A DNA stretch of 16,691 nucleotides from Flavobacteriaceae bacterium (GCA_029245825.1 JAQWON010000068.1:1-16691); one strand, 5' to 3'; counted from the first letter of the stretch, positions 1 to 6,315 are shown. Program-made: numbers and translations. Notes: generated from the letters alone by a model not told the origin.

Positions 1-701
1 CTATTTTTATTAAACTTTCTTAAAGGAGCAGGACCTAACCACATATTATAGTCAACTCCTTTAGGGGTTTTAGTATCCTTTAAATTATCTACCCATCCAT
101 ACCAACCCATATAGGCCCATACTTTGACTAATCTTACTTTCCCTATATTTCCTGACCATAAATAATTCATAGCCTCCCTGTATTGTCCTCCACTTCTTTG
201 CCATTGTCCTACTTGAACACATTTTTTAGATTCAACTGAAGCTTTTAACATTATGTCAGCTTCTTCAATTGAATTTGAAATAGGCTTCTCACAATATATA
301 TGTTTATCTGCATGCAGAGCATCAACTAAATTTAAACAGTGCCAATGATCAGGAGTTCCAATTACAACTGCATCAATATCTTTGTTTTCTAACAACTTTC
401 TATAATCGTTATAGATTTTAGGTTTTTTTCCAGTGATATCTTTTACATTTTCTGATCTTTCTTCAAGAACTCTATCATCAATATCGCAAAGAGCTATACA
501 GTCAGTTTCACTATTTTTTAATATTGACCTCATGTCACTCCACCCCATTCCTTTACATCCAATTACCCCAAGATTAATTTTATCGTTTGATGATATTTTT
601 GATCTATTATTTGCAATCAGCTCAAGAGGTGTGTTAAAAATAAACTGAGATCCTATTCCAATTTTAGCTACTTTCTTAATAAATTCTCTTCTGTTATTCA
701 T
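1..701 (-). CDS. Gfo/Idh/MocA family oxidoreductase, Tat-exported, partial (C-terminus off window)
   Basis: The gene starts with ATG at 699-701 (minus strand) and runs off the left edge, leaving about 233 N-terminal residues. Residues 1-25 form a twin-arginine-type leader (NNRREFIKK followed by a hydrophobic stretch), so the enzyme is probably exported folded to the periplasm. A Rossmann fold follows: GVIGCKGMG near residues 47-55 is the NAD(P)-binding glycine-rich loop, and CEKPIS is the EKP motif whose lysine is catalytic in the family. The stretch VGQWQRSGGQYREA and the tryptophan-rich part after it fit the start of the substrate domain. Family members oxidise or reduce sugars and polyols with a nicotinamide cofactor. 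The true substrate cannot be read here. Alone at this edge, it is divergent from the next gene pair. Family call secure, substrate unknown. Confidence 0.9.
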   Translation of the reverse strand, partial: MNNRREFIKKVAKIGIGSQFIFNTPLELIANNRSKISSNDKINLGVIGCKGMGWSDMRSILKNSETDCIALCDIDDRVLEERSENVKDITGKKPKIYNDYRKLLENKDIDAVVIGTPDHWHCLNLVDALHADKHIYCEKPISNSIEEADIMLKASVESKKCVQVGQWQRSGGQYREAMNYLWSGNIGKVRLVKVWAYMGWYGWVDNLKDTKTPKGVDYNMWLGPAPLRKFNKN

Positions 702-874
702 GGTATTTATTTTAATCTATTATTTACTTCTTCTAAAAACTCATTAGTAATTTCGTAGACTTTTATCATATAGTTAAATTAAGATTAATTATTTAAGATA
801 TAAATTATTTGATACTGAAATTGTAAATCTATTTTTGTAAGCCTTTATTATATAAACTAAGTTTGAAATTTTAT

Positions 875-896
875 AGTGTAACGTTTGCTTCTCATT
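875..896. repeat. Candidate operator copy 1 (overlaps the -33 element)
   Basis: This 22-base stretch matches the one at 903-924 at 17 of 22 positions, 28 bases apart. The shared core is GTAACGTTTGC here (878-888) and GTTACGTTTGC in the second copy (906-916). The TTTG in its middle (884-887) is the proposed -33 element. The heptamer TGTAACG (877-883) is the exact reverse complement of CGTTACA at 916-922. Likely bound by the HTH protein encoded in the downstream operon; that is inference. Confidence 0.5.
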
Positions 897-915
897 AAAA
901 AAAATGTTACGTTTG
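884..915 (+). promoter_or_regulatory. Bacteroidota-type promoter of the DUF6249-like/HTH operon
   Basis: TTTG at 884-887 is followed after 20 nt by TACGTTTG at 908-915. This fits the Bacteroidota primary sigma-factor consensus of a -33 TTTG, about 20 nt and a -7 TAnnTTTG. Transcription should begin near 920, about 20 nt before the ATG at 941. Both elements lie inside copies of a repeated, partly palindromic sequence, so binding of a regulator there would block initiation. The match is seen in the sequence; the start site is inferred. Confidence 0.65.
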
Positions 916-924
916 CGTTACATT
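903..924. repeat. Candidate operator copy 2: palindrome overlapping the -7 element
   Basis: Arms ATGTTACG (904-911) and CGTTACAT (916-923) are inverted repeats matching at 7 of 8 positions around a TTTG spacer (912-915). The palindrome contains the whole proposed -7 element (908-915) and ends 17 bases before the start codon at 941. Size and symmetry suit a dimeric Cro/CI-type repressor. It is the better of the two operator copies, since copy 1 keeps only its left arm well. Confidence 0.55.
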
Positions 925-940
925 AATAAAAATTAAAATT

Positions 941-1390
941 ATGAAAATGTTTATATACCTAAATGCAATTGGTGATTTTGGAGATACAACGTCTCATCTT
1001 GTTAGTTTACTAATACCTATTTTTGGAATGCTAACTGGAATCTGTATCCCAATTTCTGTATTTATCTGGTTGTATTATGATGCAAAAGGAAAGAGAGAAA
1101 CTGTGCTAGAGATATCTAAACACTTGGATGACCCTGCTAAACTGGAGGATTTATTAAAGATTTTTGATGAGCGTAAAAAACAACCTATAGATTATCGTAG
1201 AAATGGAGTTATCACAGTTTTTGTTGGTATTGGACTTTATTTACTTGGTTTTTTAGCAATTGGTAGGATATTAGAAGGTGTTGGGGCTCTAGTTGGTTTA
1301 ATTGGTGTTGGAACTCTGATAGCTGGATATCTTTATCCAAATACAGGCAAAGAATTAACTGATGCTGTTGAAGAGTTTGAAAAGAAGTAA
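941..1390 (+). CDS. DUF6249-like small membrane protein
   Basis: A 149-residue protein with three predicted membrane segments: about residues 19-46, 89-107 and 113-132. Between the first and second lies a charged cytoplasmic-looking loop (KGKRETVLEISKHLDDPAKL) ending in a basic RR just before the second helix. This layout (hydrophobic N-terminus, KRE-rich loop with a D-P-x-x-L element, double-helix hairpin) resembles the uncharacterised DUF6249 family. Function is unknown. It starts at ATG 941, 17 bases after a palindromic operator. Its stop codon at 1388-1390 is followed in the same reading frame by the HTH regulator gene, so the two are surely cotranscribed. In such pairs the small regulator usually controls the membrane protein's operon. 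Family assignment is by appearance and moderately sure; a real gene with high confidence. Confidence 0.75.
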   Translation: MKMFIYLNAIGDFGDTTSHLVSLLIPIFGMLTGICIPISVFIWLYYDAKGKRETVLEISKHLDDPAKLEDLLKIFDERKKQPIDYRRNGVITVFVGIGLYLLGFLAIGRILEGVGALVGLIGVGTLIAGYLYPNTGKELTDAVEEFEKK

Positions 1391-1393
1391 ATT

Positions 1394-1606
1394 TTGGGAA
1401 GAAACCACAAAAAACTTCTAAATAATTTAGAAGAATTTAGAAGAGCTGCTGGTTTAACACAGCAAGATCTATCAGTTAGCGCAGAGGTGTCGAGGAAGAG
1501 TATTAATGCTATTGAGAATGGAGTATATATCCCATCTACAGTATTAGCATTAAAAATCGCAAAAACTATTAAATGTAAAGTAGAGGACTTATTTAAACTA
1601 CCTTAA
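1394..1606 (+). CDS. Small Cro/CI-type HTH transcriptional regulator (XRE family)
   Basis: A 70-residue protein that is almost only a helix-turn-helix domain. LTQQDLSVSAEVSRKSINAIENG at about 21-43 is the HTH, with helix 2 at TQQDLSVSA and the recognition helix in SRKSINAIE. The C-terminal AKTIKCKVEDLF is characteristic of the short YgzD-like regulators, usually 65-70 residues. There is no methionine after residue 1; the only usable start is TTG at 1394-1396 (or ATT at 1391), three bases after the upstream stop and in the same frame. Translation therefore probably depends on re-initiation after the DUF6249-like protein. It likely represses its own operon through the repeats at 875-924. Family call secure; start codon and target inferred. 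Confidence 0.85.
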   Translation: MGRNHKKLLNNLEEFRRAAGLTQQDLSVSAEVSRKSINAIENGVYIPSTVLALKIAKTIKCKVEDLFKLP

Positions 1607-1629
1607 AACCTTCATTATATAAATCCTAA

Positions 1630-2463
1630 TCATTCATTTATAGAAACAAAAATTGGTAAGTGATCTGATGGCCAAAATCCGTTTGGTAATTTTCTATAAA
1701 TATGTTTATACTCATAAACATCAAGATTTTTAGTAAATATATAATCTATTCTATTTGTAAGTTTACTATTTAATTCAAAACCATTAAATGTACCAAAAGG
1801 TTTTTCTATGGCAAACTCATTAAATGAATCATCAAGATTTTTTAATAATGATTTGATAGGAGCATCAGTGGGGATGGCATTAAAATCACCCATAACAACA
1901 ATTGCATTTTTTAAATAATTATTTCCTTTAATATGATTTAAAATAACATTTACTGATTTTTCTCTTGCTACTTTACCGATATGATCAAAATGAGAATTGT
2001 AGACTATCAATTTTTTATTTGATTTCATAACTATGAAAACTCCAACTGTTGCAATTCGATTTAAAGCCGCATCCCAACCAATCGATGGTTTTCCCGGAGT
2101 TTCTGATAACCAGAAAGTTTCATCTTTTTCTAATCTCAATTTTTTATTCTTATAATAAATAGCAGAATATTCTCCATTATTTCCTCCATTTCTCCCTTCA
2201 CCAATCATACTATATTCATCTAATTGTTCTAATAAATACTCTATTTGATTGGGAAGACCTTCTTGAATACCTAAAATATCTGGATTCTCTTCCTTAATTA
2301 AAGAAACAAGCCCTTTTTTTCTGTTATCCCATTGATTAACTCCATCATCTTCAACATCAAGGCGAATGTTGTATGTCATTATATTAAGCGTCTTAGGAGA
2401 GTCTAAACAAGAGTTAGTAATAAAAAATAATATTGCTAACATTAGTAATAATAGCTTTCTCAT
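1630..2463 (-). CDS. Endonuclease/exonuclease/phosphatase (EEP) family lipoprotein
   Basis: A 277-residue protein with a lipoprotein leader: a leucine-rich helix then TNSC, so Cys19 is the lipidation site and the enzyme sits on the periplasmic side of a membrane. The rest is a complete EEP fold. Expected catalytic and metal-binding residues are visible in order: Asn32 in MTYNIR, Glu68 in IQEG, His158 and Asp160 in NSHFDH, Asp193 and Asn195 in GDFNA, Asp240 in RIDYIF, and the Asp267-His268 pair in SDHLP. The family cleaves phosphodiester or phosphomonoester bonds (nucleic acids, sphingomyelin, inositol phosphates) using Mg2+. The sequence does not fix the substrate. It lies 14 bases downstream of the hydroxylase gene and is probably cotranscribed with it. 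Convergent with the HTH gene, 23 bases away. Confidence 0.88.
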   Translation of the reverse strand: MRKLLLLMLAILFFITNSCLDSPKTLNIMTYNIRLDVEDDGVNQWDNRKKGLVSLIKEENPDILGIQEGLPNQIEYLLEQLDEYSMIGEGRNGGNNGEYSAIYYKNKKLRLEKDETFWLSETPGKPSIGWDAALNRIATVGVFIVMKSNKKLIVYNSHFDHIGKVAREKSVNVILNHIKGNNYLKNAIVVMGDFNAIPTDAPIKSLLKNLDDSFNEFAIEKPFGTFNGFELNSKLTNRIDYIFTKNLDVYEYKHIYRKLPNGFWPSDHLPIFVSINE

Positions 2464-2477
2464 TCTTGAGTTTTATC

Positions 2478-3359
2478 TTATTCCCTAAAATCTTTGTAAT
2501 CCACTGATGGATCATAATCTATGTCAGTTTTTATAGAATGAAGCTCACTTCTGGGATCTTTAGATTTGATTATTGGAAAAAATAATTGAACATACCAAGG
2601 TTCCTTCATTTTATTCCATGCTCCAAAACGTTTAGGATATTTTCTAGTAATTTTAGCTGTTCCAAATAAAATGTCCCAAAAAAACAACAAATTTCCATAA
2701 TTCCCATTTGGATTTGATACTCCATCTTCTGAAGTTAATCCATGATGAGCATAATGGGTGCAAGGGGTAGAAATAGTTCTTTCTACAATCCAAGCTAATG
2801 GATGTAGAATTTGATATTTATATAAAAATCTATCCCATTTTACTTCACTATGAGCAAGAACGATTACAGTAGTTTTAACAGGAATATAGTAAAGATAAAC
2901 TTCTGTCATCCCCAAGTATATTAAGATAGCTGAAAACCAAATTCCTGGCATAAATGCATAATAAAAAAAGGCATTTCTATAGGTAACCAATACACCCATT
3001 TCTTCAACAACATGATGAGGTCTATGAAGTTTCCACATAAAAGCATTTTCATGAGAAAATCGATGCCATAAATACTGTGTAAGATCATCAAATATTAAAA
3101 AAGCTAGGATATGCCATAAAACATATGAGTTAATAAAATAGTTTTCATGAATAGGGAGCCATAAATCCATAACAAATAAAACAAAAACTAAAATGGCAGG
3201 TTGAATTAATGTTGGAAGAATTGTTAAACTGACCAATTCAATAGTTAAATCATTTTTTGATCTCTTGTCATTAAAATATAGTCCTCCAAGAGACTCTATT
3301 ATTCCAAGAATTAATAGTACTAAAACAGGAATTAATTTGCTTATGTTTTCTGGATCCAT
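2478..3359 (-). CDS. Fatty acid hydroxylase/sterol desaturase superfamily membrane protein
   Basis: A 293-residue integral membrane protein. Hydrophobic segments lie near 8-29, 42-66, 77-95 and 128-165. The diiron histidine clusters of the superfamily (PF04116) are all present: H99-R-F-S-H103, H112-R-P-H-H116, and H202-Y-A-H-H206, with an additional His170. The charged C-terminus, after about residue 235, is cytoplasmic in relatives. Members hydroxylate or desaturate lipid chains, carotenoids or sterols with O2, or cleave ether lipids. Flavobacteria generally lack sterols, so a fatty-acyl, carotenoid or glyceryl-ether substrate is more likely; that is inference. The start ATG (3357-3359) shares one base with the stop of a 34-codon ORF upstream, which suggests translational coupling. 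The EEP gene follows 14 bases downstream. Confidence 0.9.
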   Translation of the reverse strand: MDPENISKLIPVLVLLILGIIESLGGLYFNDKRSKNDLTIELVSLTILPTLIQPAILVFVLFVMDLWLPIHENYFINSYVLWHILAFLIFDDLTQYLWHRFSHENAFMWKLHRPHHVVEEMGVLVTYRNAFFYYAFMPGIWFSAILIYLGMTEVYLYYIPVKTTVIVLAHSEVKWDRFLYKYQILHPLAWIVERTISTPCTHYAHHGLTSEDGVSNPNGNYGNLLFFWDILFGTAKITRKYPKRFGAWNKMKEPWYVQLFFPIIKSKDPRSELHSIKTDIDYDPSVDYKDFRE

Positions 3360-3463
3360 TAATTTATAAAAGGTTTTAAGTTTTTCTCAGTATGCGAACA
3401 GTTATAAAATAAAAATACTCCTAGAATTGCTTTAATTAACTTTACAATAACCTTCTTCTTCAT
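3359..3463 (-). CDS. Possible 34-residue lipoprotein, coupled to the hydroxylase gene
   Basis: A short open frame starts at ATG 3461-3463 and ends with TAA at 3359-3361, overlapping the hydroxylase start as TAATG. It encodes a basic N-terminus (MKKK), a hydrophobic stretch of about 12 residues (AILGVFLFY), then N-C at Cys22 and a polar tail of 12 residues. This is the layout of a flavobacterial lipoprotein leader (compare FSC in the gene at 3535), though Leu at -3 of the lipobox is replaced by an aromatic residue. It has no recognised family. The coupling and leader support a real small gene. It could instead be the stump of a longer lipoprotein or a chance frame in AT-rich DNA. Confidence 0.45.
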   Translation of the reverse strand: MKKKVIVKLIKAILGVFLFYNCSHTEKNLKPFIN

Positions 3464-3534
3464 TTTTGAATTTAAGATCTAGACAATAATTTCTATTTTT
3501 CCTAGTTGTAATATAACTAACAAATATTTTAATT

Positions 3535-4035
3535 ATGAAAAAACTTATCTTTTTAATTTCAATTATACTTAGTTTTTCTTGTTCGAATCCTGGAGAAACA
3601 TTACAAGCTGTTGATGCTGATCAAGTAGTTGCAGATATAACATCAATGTCTAAGGATTACCAATCAGCGTATATAAGTCGAGACTGGGATACGACTAGTA
3701 AATGGGTGTCTACCGACTTAGGAACTACCATATATAATTCAAATGGATCTGCATTAGCTGTCCAGAATGAAGAACAAGTTGCTAATACTGCTAGAGGCTG
3801 GGATTTTGGCAAATTTGAAATGTCAAATCACCAAGTATTTCTTTCTTCCGATATGAATACGGCTGTAGTTACATTTGATGCAGATGGTCTTATTAATTTT
3901 GATGATGGGGAGCAAAATGTTACTTATGCAACGAGAGCATCCCAAACATGGGTAAATGAAAACGGAGAATGGAAAGTAATGCATTCTCACTGGTCACCAA
4001 GAACAAATTCTCAAGGAATTCCACAAGAAAATTAA
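3535..4035 (+). CDS. NTF2-like (SnoaL/DUF4440-type) lipoprotein
   Basis: A 166-residue protein. Residues 1-16 are a lipoprotein leader ending in LSFSC, with Cys16 as lipidation site. The remainder (about 30-160) has the pattern of a small cystatin-like NTF2 barrel: an N-terminal helix with SKDYQSAYISRDWDTTSKW, a middle strand region, and the typical ending ATRASQTWVNENGEWKVMHSHWS. Tryptophan and histidine there line the pocket in relatives annotated as SnoaL-like or DUF4440. Such domains serve as small hydrolases, isomerases or plain ligand-binding proteins, so no reaction can be assigned. The gene stands alone: a 175-base spacer, which also holds the small minus-strand ORF, precedes it and a strong terminator follows. 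Real gene with high confidence, fold call fairly sure. Confidence 0.82.
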   Translation: MKKLIFLISIILSFSCSNPGETLQAVDADQVVADITSMSKDYQSAYISRDWDTTSKWVSTDLGTTIYNSNGSALAVQNEEQVANTARGWDFGKFEMSNHQVFLSSDMNTAVVTFDADGLINFDDGEQNVTYATRASQTWVNENGEWKVMHSHWSPRTNSQGIPQEN

Positions 4036-4055
4036 ATTTTTGTTTTTGTAGATTG

Positions 4056-4083
4056 AAAAAACCCCTGCTAAAAGGGGTTTTTT
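4056..4083 (+). terminator. Rho-independent terminator after the NTF2-like lipoprotein gene
   Basis: AAAAAACCCC (4056-4065) pairs perfectly with GGGGTTTTTT (4074-4083) around an 8-base loop. The GC core is followed by a run of six T, giving a textbook intrinsic terminator 20 bases after the stop codon at 4033-4035. The A run also makes it usable from the other strand. Confidence 0.9.
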
Positions 4084-4162
4084 GTTTAATCAAAGTATTT
4101 AAGTAATTAGTTTTACTCTAAACTTATTAAACCAAGTCAAGATCAAATTCATTTCAATTTTT

Positions 4163-4584
4163 ATGAGACAATTATCACTTCTTTTTTTGTTATTACAAAT
4201 TCTTTTTGTCAAGGGAAGAAAGTAGTACTTGAAGAAGTAGAGGTCAAAGAAAAAGCTATACCAGAGATCACGATTTTAGGGACTAGGTATTCATATAAAG
4301 AAAGAGATTTTTTCATAAAAACACTTTTAACTCAACCTTTTTGGAGAGAGGATTTTAAGATGAAACTTGATTTAAGTTATTTTTATCAAACAAAGCAAAA
4401 TGATTTTTTAATAAAAGGAGAAACTATAGTAAAAATTGACAGTATAACATTATCAAGAAAGCATAAATATAAATCCAACAGAAAAATAAAAAGATTGCTG
4501 TCTATAATAAAGAAAGTTTCAATTAATCAAAATAACTCAACTGAGGTCATAATAGAAACTTCTGGAAGAAATCAACTGGAATAA
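4163..4584 (+). pseudogene. Secreted protein of unknown function, interrupted by a frameshift in a T7 run
   Basis: ATG 4163 begins a leader (MRQLSLLF) whose frame stops at TAG 4223-4225. The frame one step over is open without interruption from before 4171 to TAA 4582-4584, but has no ATG until 4360. Joining the two at the run of seven T (4182-4188), as if it had eight, yields one 140-residue protein. It would have a classical signal peptide ending FVITNSFCQG and a lysine-, glutamate- and aromatic-rich mature part. I recognise no family. The sequence from 4360 alone (74 residues) would lack the leader and is unlikely to be the true gene. The break may be a sequencing or assembly error, a genuine mutation, phase variation, or programmed slippage on TTTTTTT. 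The mature part looks intact, so any inactivation is recent. Confidence 0.65.
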
Positions 4585-4706
4585 TTTTTTCTTTGTTTGA
4601 TTCTCTCTCTTCTTGTTTTTGAAGGTGAAAAGCTAAAAATTTTTGCTAATTGATCTATGAAGTTTGTTGAAACTTTAGAGGGTCTATAATTTTTAAAATG
4701 ATTCAT
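4572..4706 (-). CDS. Possible 44-residue basic protein
   Basis: An open frame from ATG 4704-4706 to TGA 4572-4574 fills most of the 157-base gap on the minus strand and overlaps the end of the broken secreted-protein gene by 13 bases. The peptide is strongly basic, with a run of charged residues KTRRERIKQRK at about 30-40 and a short amphipathic stretch FIDQLAKIFSF before it. No leader, motif or family is recognised. No good promoter is seen. AT-rich DNA allows frames of this length by chance, so this is a weak candidate. Confidence 0.3.
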   Translation of the reverse strand: MNHFKNYRPSKVSTNFIDQLAKIFSFSPSKTRRERIKQRKNYSS

Positions 4707-4741
4707 TTTTTATAAATTATACTAAAATTATAAAAAAAAAA

Positions 4742-4822
4742 ATGAAACGTAAGAGTTTTATTAAACAAGCATCATTAGCTACAGGTGCTGGATTATTTAT
4801 GCCCTCAATACCTAAATCTTAA
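4742..4822 (+). pseudogene. Orphan Tat-type leader, stump of a deleted exported enzyme
   Basis: ATG 4742 opens a 26-residue peptide ending at TAA 4820-4822. It is nothing but an export leader: MKRKSFIKQASLATGAG then GLFMPSIPK. This resembles the N-termini of Gfo/Idh/MocA oxidoreductases and related sugar enzymes in Bacteroidota (compare RREFIKK in the gene at the left edge). The Arg-Lys pair replaces Arg-Arg, a tolerated Tat variant. The reading then stops and the DUF1080 gene begins 10 bases later. The best explanation is a deletion that removed the enzyme body but kept the start. A real short leader peptide controlling the next gene is the alternative. Confidence 0.5.
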
Positions 4823-4832
4823 TTTTAATCTA

Positions 4833-5594
4833 ATGAAAAAGTTTTTATTACTTGTTTTATTTAACTCCATTCTTTTTTCTCAAGAAAAAATGAAGCCCAA
4901 GGAAACTGAGGTTTGGGAGCCTGAGCCTAAAGTAGTTGCTCCAGGAATTTTATCTGCTCCACCTAGTGACGCAATTATACTTTTTGACGGGACTGATTTT
5001 TCAAAATGGCAACACCAAGGCTCTAAAAAGATTGTTCAATGGACACTTAATAGTGATAAATCTATGACTGTCAAACCTAGAACTGGGAGTATACATACTG
5101 TTGAAGAACACGGCTCTATCCAATTACATCTTGAATGGAAAACACCTAGTGTAATAAAAGGAGAAGGTCAGGGGAGAGGTAATAGTGGAATTATATTTCA
5201 GAGAAGATATGAGGTTCAAGTTTTGGATAGTTATGAAAATAGAACCTATTCAAATGGTCAAGCTTCATCAATCTATAAACAGTATATTCCATTAGTTAAT
5301 GCTGCTAGAGCCCCAGGGGTTTGGCAGACTTATGACATCATTTTTATTGAGCCAAAGTATGACTCAAAAGGTGATCAAATTAAACCAGGAACTTTTACAG
5401 TTTTTCTAAATGGAGTTTTGGTCCAAAACAATGTTGAAATTTTAGGGACTACCGAATATATTGGTTTACCAAAAAACAGAAGAGATGATATGCCTGGTTA
5501 CAGCAATTCAAATCAATCCAAAAAGCGCTATTTGCTGCTTCAAGATCATGGAGATCTAGTAAGTTATAGAAATATTTGGATGAGAAAGTTATAA
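4833..5594 (+). CDS. DUF1080 / 3-keto-disaccharide hydrolase domain protein, secreted
   Basis: The start chosen is ATG 4833, because MKKFLLLVLFNSILFSQ is a proper signal peptide; an in-frame ATG at 4785 would add 16 polar residues. The protein has 253 residues. A single PF06439 jelly-roll domain covers about 46-253: ILFDGTDFSKW opens it, RGNSGI (115-120) and YEVQVLDSY (126-134) are family hallmarks, and QDHGDLVSYRNIW (237-249) closes it. Family members bind or hydrolyse glycosides, some acting on 3-keto sugars made by Gfo/Idh/MocA dehydrogenases. It is periplasmic or surface exposed. It follows the orphan leader by 10 bases and probably uses that gene's promoter. The Gfo/Idh/MocA gene at 1-701 could be a functional partner, but is not adjacent. 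Convergent with the GIN-domain gene, 34 bases away. Confidence 0.9.
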   Translation: MKKFLLLVLFNSILFSQEKMKPKETEVWEPEPKVVAPGILSAPPSDAIILFDGTDFSKWQHQGSKKIVQWTLNSDKSMTVKPRTGSIHTVEEHGSIQLHLEWKTPSVIKGEGQGRGNSGIIFQRRYEVQVLDSYENRTYSNGQASSIYKQYIPLVNAARAPGVWQTYDIIFIEPKYDSKGDQIKPGTFTVFLNGVLVQNNVEILGTTEYIGLPKNRRDDMPGYSNSNQSKKRYLLLQDHGDLVSYRNIWMRKL

Positions 5595-5628
5595 ATCGTT
5601 TTGGATTTGCTTCTATTGAAATCTGATT

Positions 5629-6315
5629 TTAATCTTTGTCAACATAAACAACTTTTCCCCCTGTGCGAATATTTTCTTTGGTCCTTTTTGTTTTGGAGTA
5701 AACATTAACAATACCTCCTGTTCTAATATTTAGTTCTAATAAATCTTTTGCCGAAACATCAGCTATGGAACCAGTATTAACATATATTTTTGATTGTTCA
5801 GATTTGAGAGTTTCAGCATTTAGTTCTCCCCCCGTTGTTATTTTTCCTATATGCCTATCTGTTTTCCCTGTAAGATAGACAATTGATCCTGTATTAATTT
5901 TCGTCGATATGTCTTTTACATCAAGAATATAATCTTGGATTGAACCACTATCTGCTTTAATTACAATTTTTTCTTGCTTAATGGTGTCTTTTGAAAAAAC
6001 AATGGCACCTTCATGGGTATTTATTTTATCTATTTTTTTGTAGTAAAGTTTCACATTAGTTTTTGATCCCCTAAATCTTTTCTCCAATCCCATTCTTATT
6101 TTTAGTTCTCCATTTTTATTTTTTGCAATTGTAAATGAAGGGAATTCTCCACTTATTTCTACCTTATTAATAGATGATTTTATTAACTCAATATTAAGCA
6201 AGTCATAAACTTTTAGTCTATTAAAGTCCCCAACATTTCTTTCAACTATTAACTGGGAAAAAACAGTAAAAGTTGATATTAGACCTAAAAAAGTAAGAAG
6301 TATTAGCTTTTTCAT
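5629..6315 (-). CDS. DUF2807 / GIN-domain envelope protein
   Basis: The start is ATG 6313-6315 (MKKLILLTFLG), giving 228 residues; a TTG three codons upstream is unlikely. A signal peptide covers about 1-21 (ending TVFSQ). The mature protein is the head GIN domain (PF10988, DUF2807): an opening LIVERNVGDFNRLKVYD with the usual F-x-x-L/I-x-V element, then repeated short beta-helix turns marked by SGSI, NTGSI, TTGG, NTGS and two RTGG turns in the second half. No LPXTG-like or T9SS C-terminal sorting signal is visible, so it is probably periplasmic or outer-membrane associated. Function is unknown; the name adhesin in databases is only a guess. It is divergent from the M28 peptidase gene. Confidence 0.85.
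   Translation of the reverse strand: MKKLILLTFLGLISTFTVFSQLIVERNVGDFNRLKVYDLLNIELIKSSINKVEISGEFPSFTIAKNKNGELKIRMGLEKRFRGSKTNVKLYYKKIDKINTHEGAIVFSKDTIKQEKIVIKADSGSIQDYILDVKDISTKINTGSIVYLTGKTDRHIGKITTGGELNAETLKSEQSKIYVNTGSIADVSAKDLLELNIRTGGIVNVYSKTKRTKENIRTGGKVVYVDKD

Noticed and set aside
707..769. A 20-codon minus-strand ORF just upstream of the Gfo/Idh/MocA gene
   Set aside because: No leader, motif or promoter; short frames of this size are common in such AT-rich spacers. The rest of the 702-876 spacer shows nothing else.
3503..3519. Imperfect inverted repeat TAGTT...AACTA before the NTF2-like lipoprotein gene
   Set aside because: Arms are only 5 bases of AT-rich sequence and no second copy is seen, so it is not distinguishable from chance.
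4360..4584. A stand-alone 74-residue gene starting at ATG 4360
   Set aside because: The frame is open far upstream and encodes the end of a signal peptide, so 4360 is more likely an internal methionine of the frameshifted gene.
4785..4832. N-terminal extension of the DUF1080 protein from ATG 4785
   Set aside because: It adds 16 polar residues in front of a perfect signal peptide and overlaps the leader stump in another frame; ATG 4833 is preferred.
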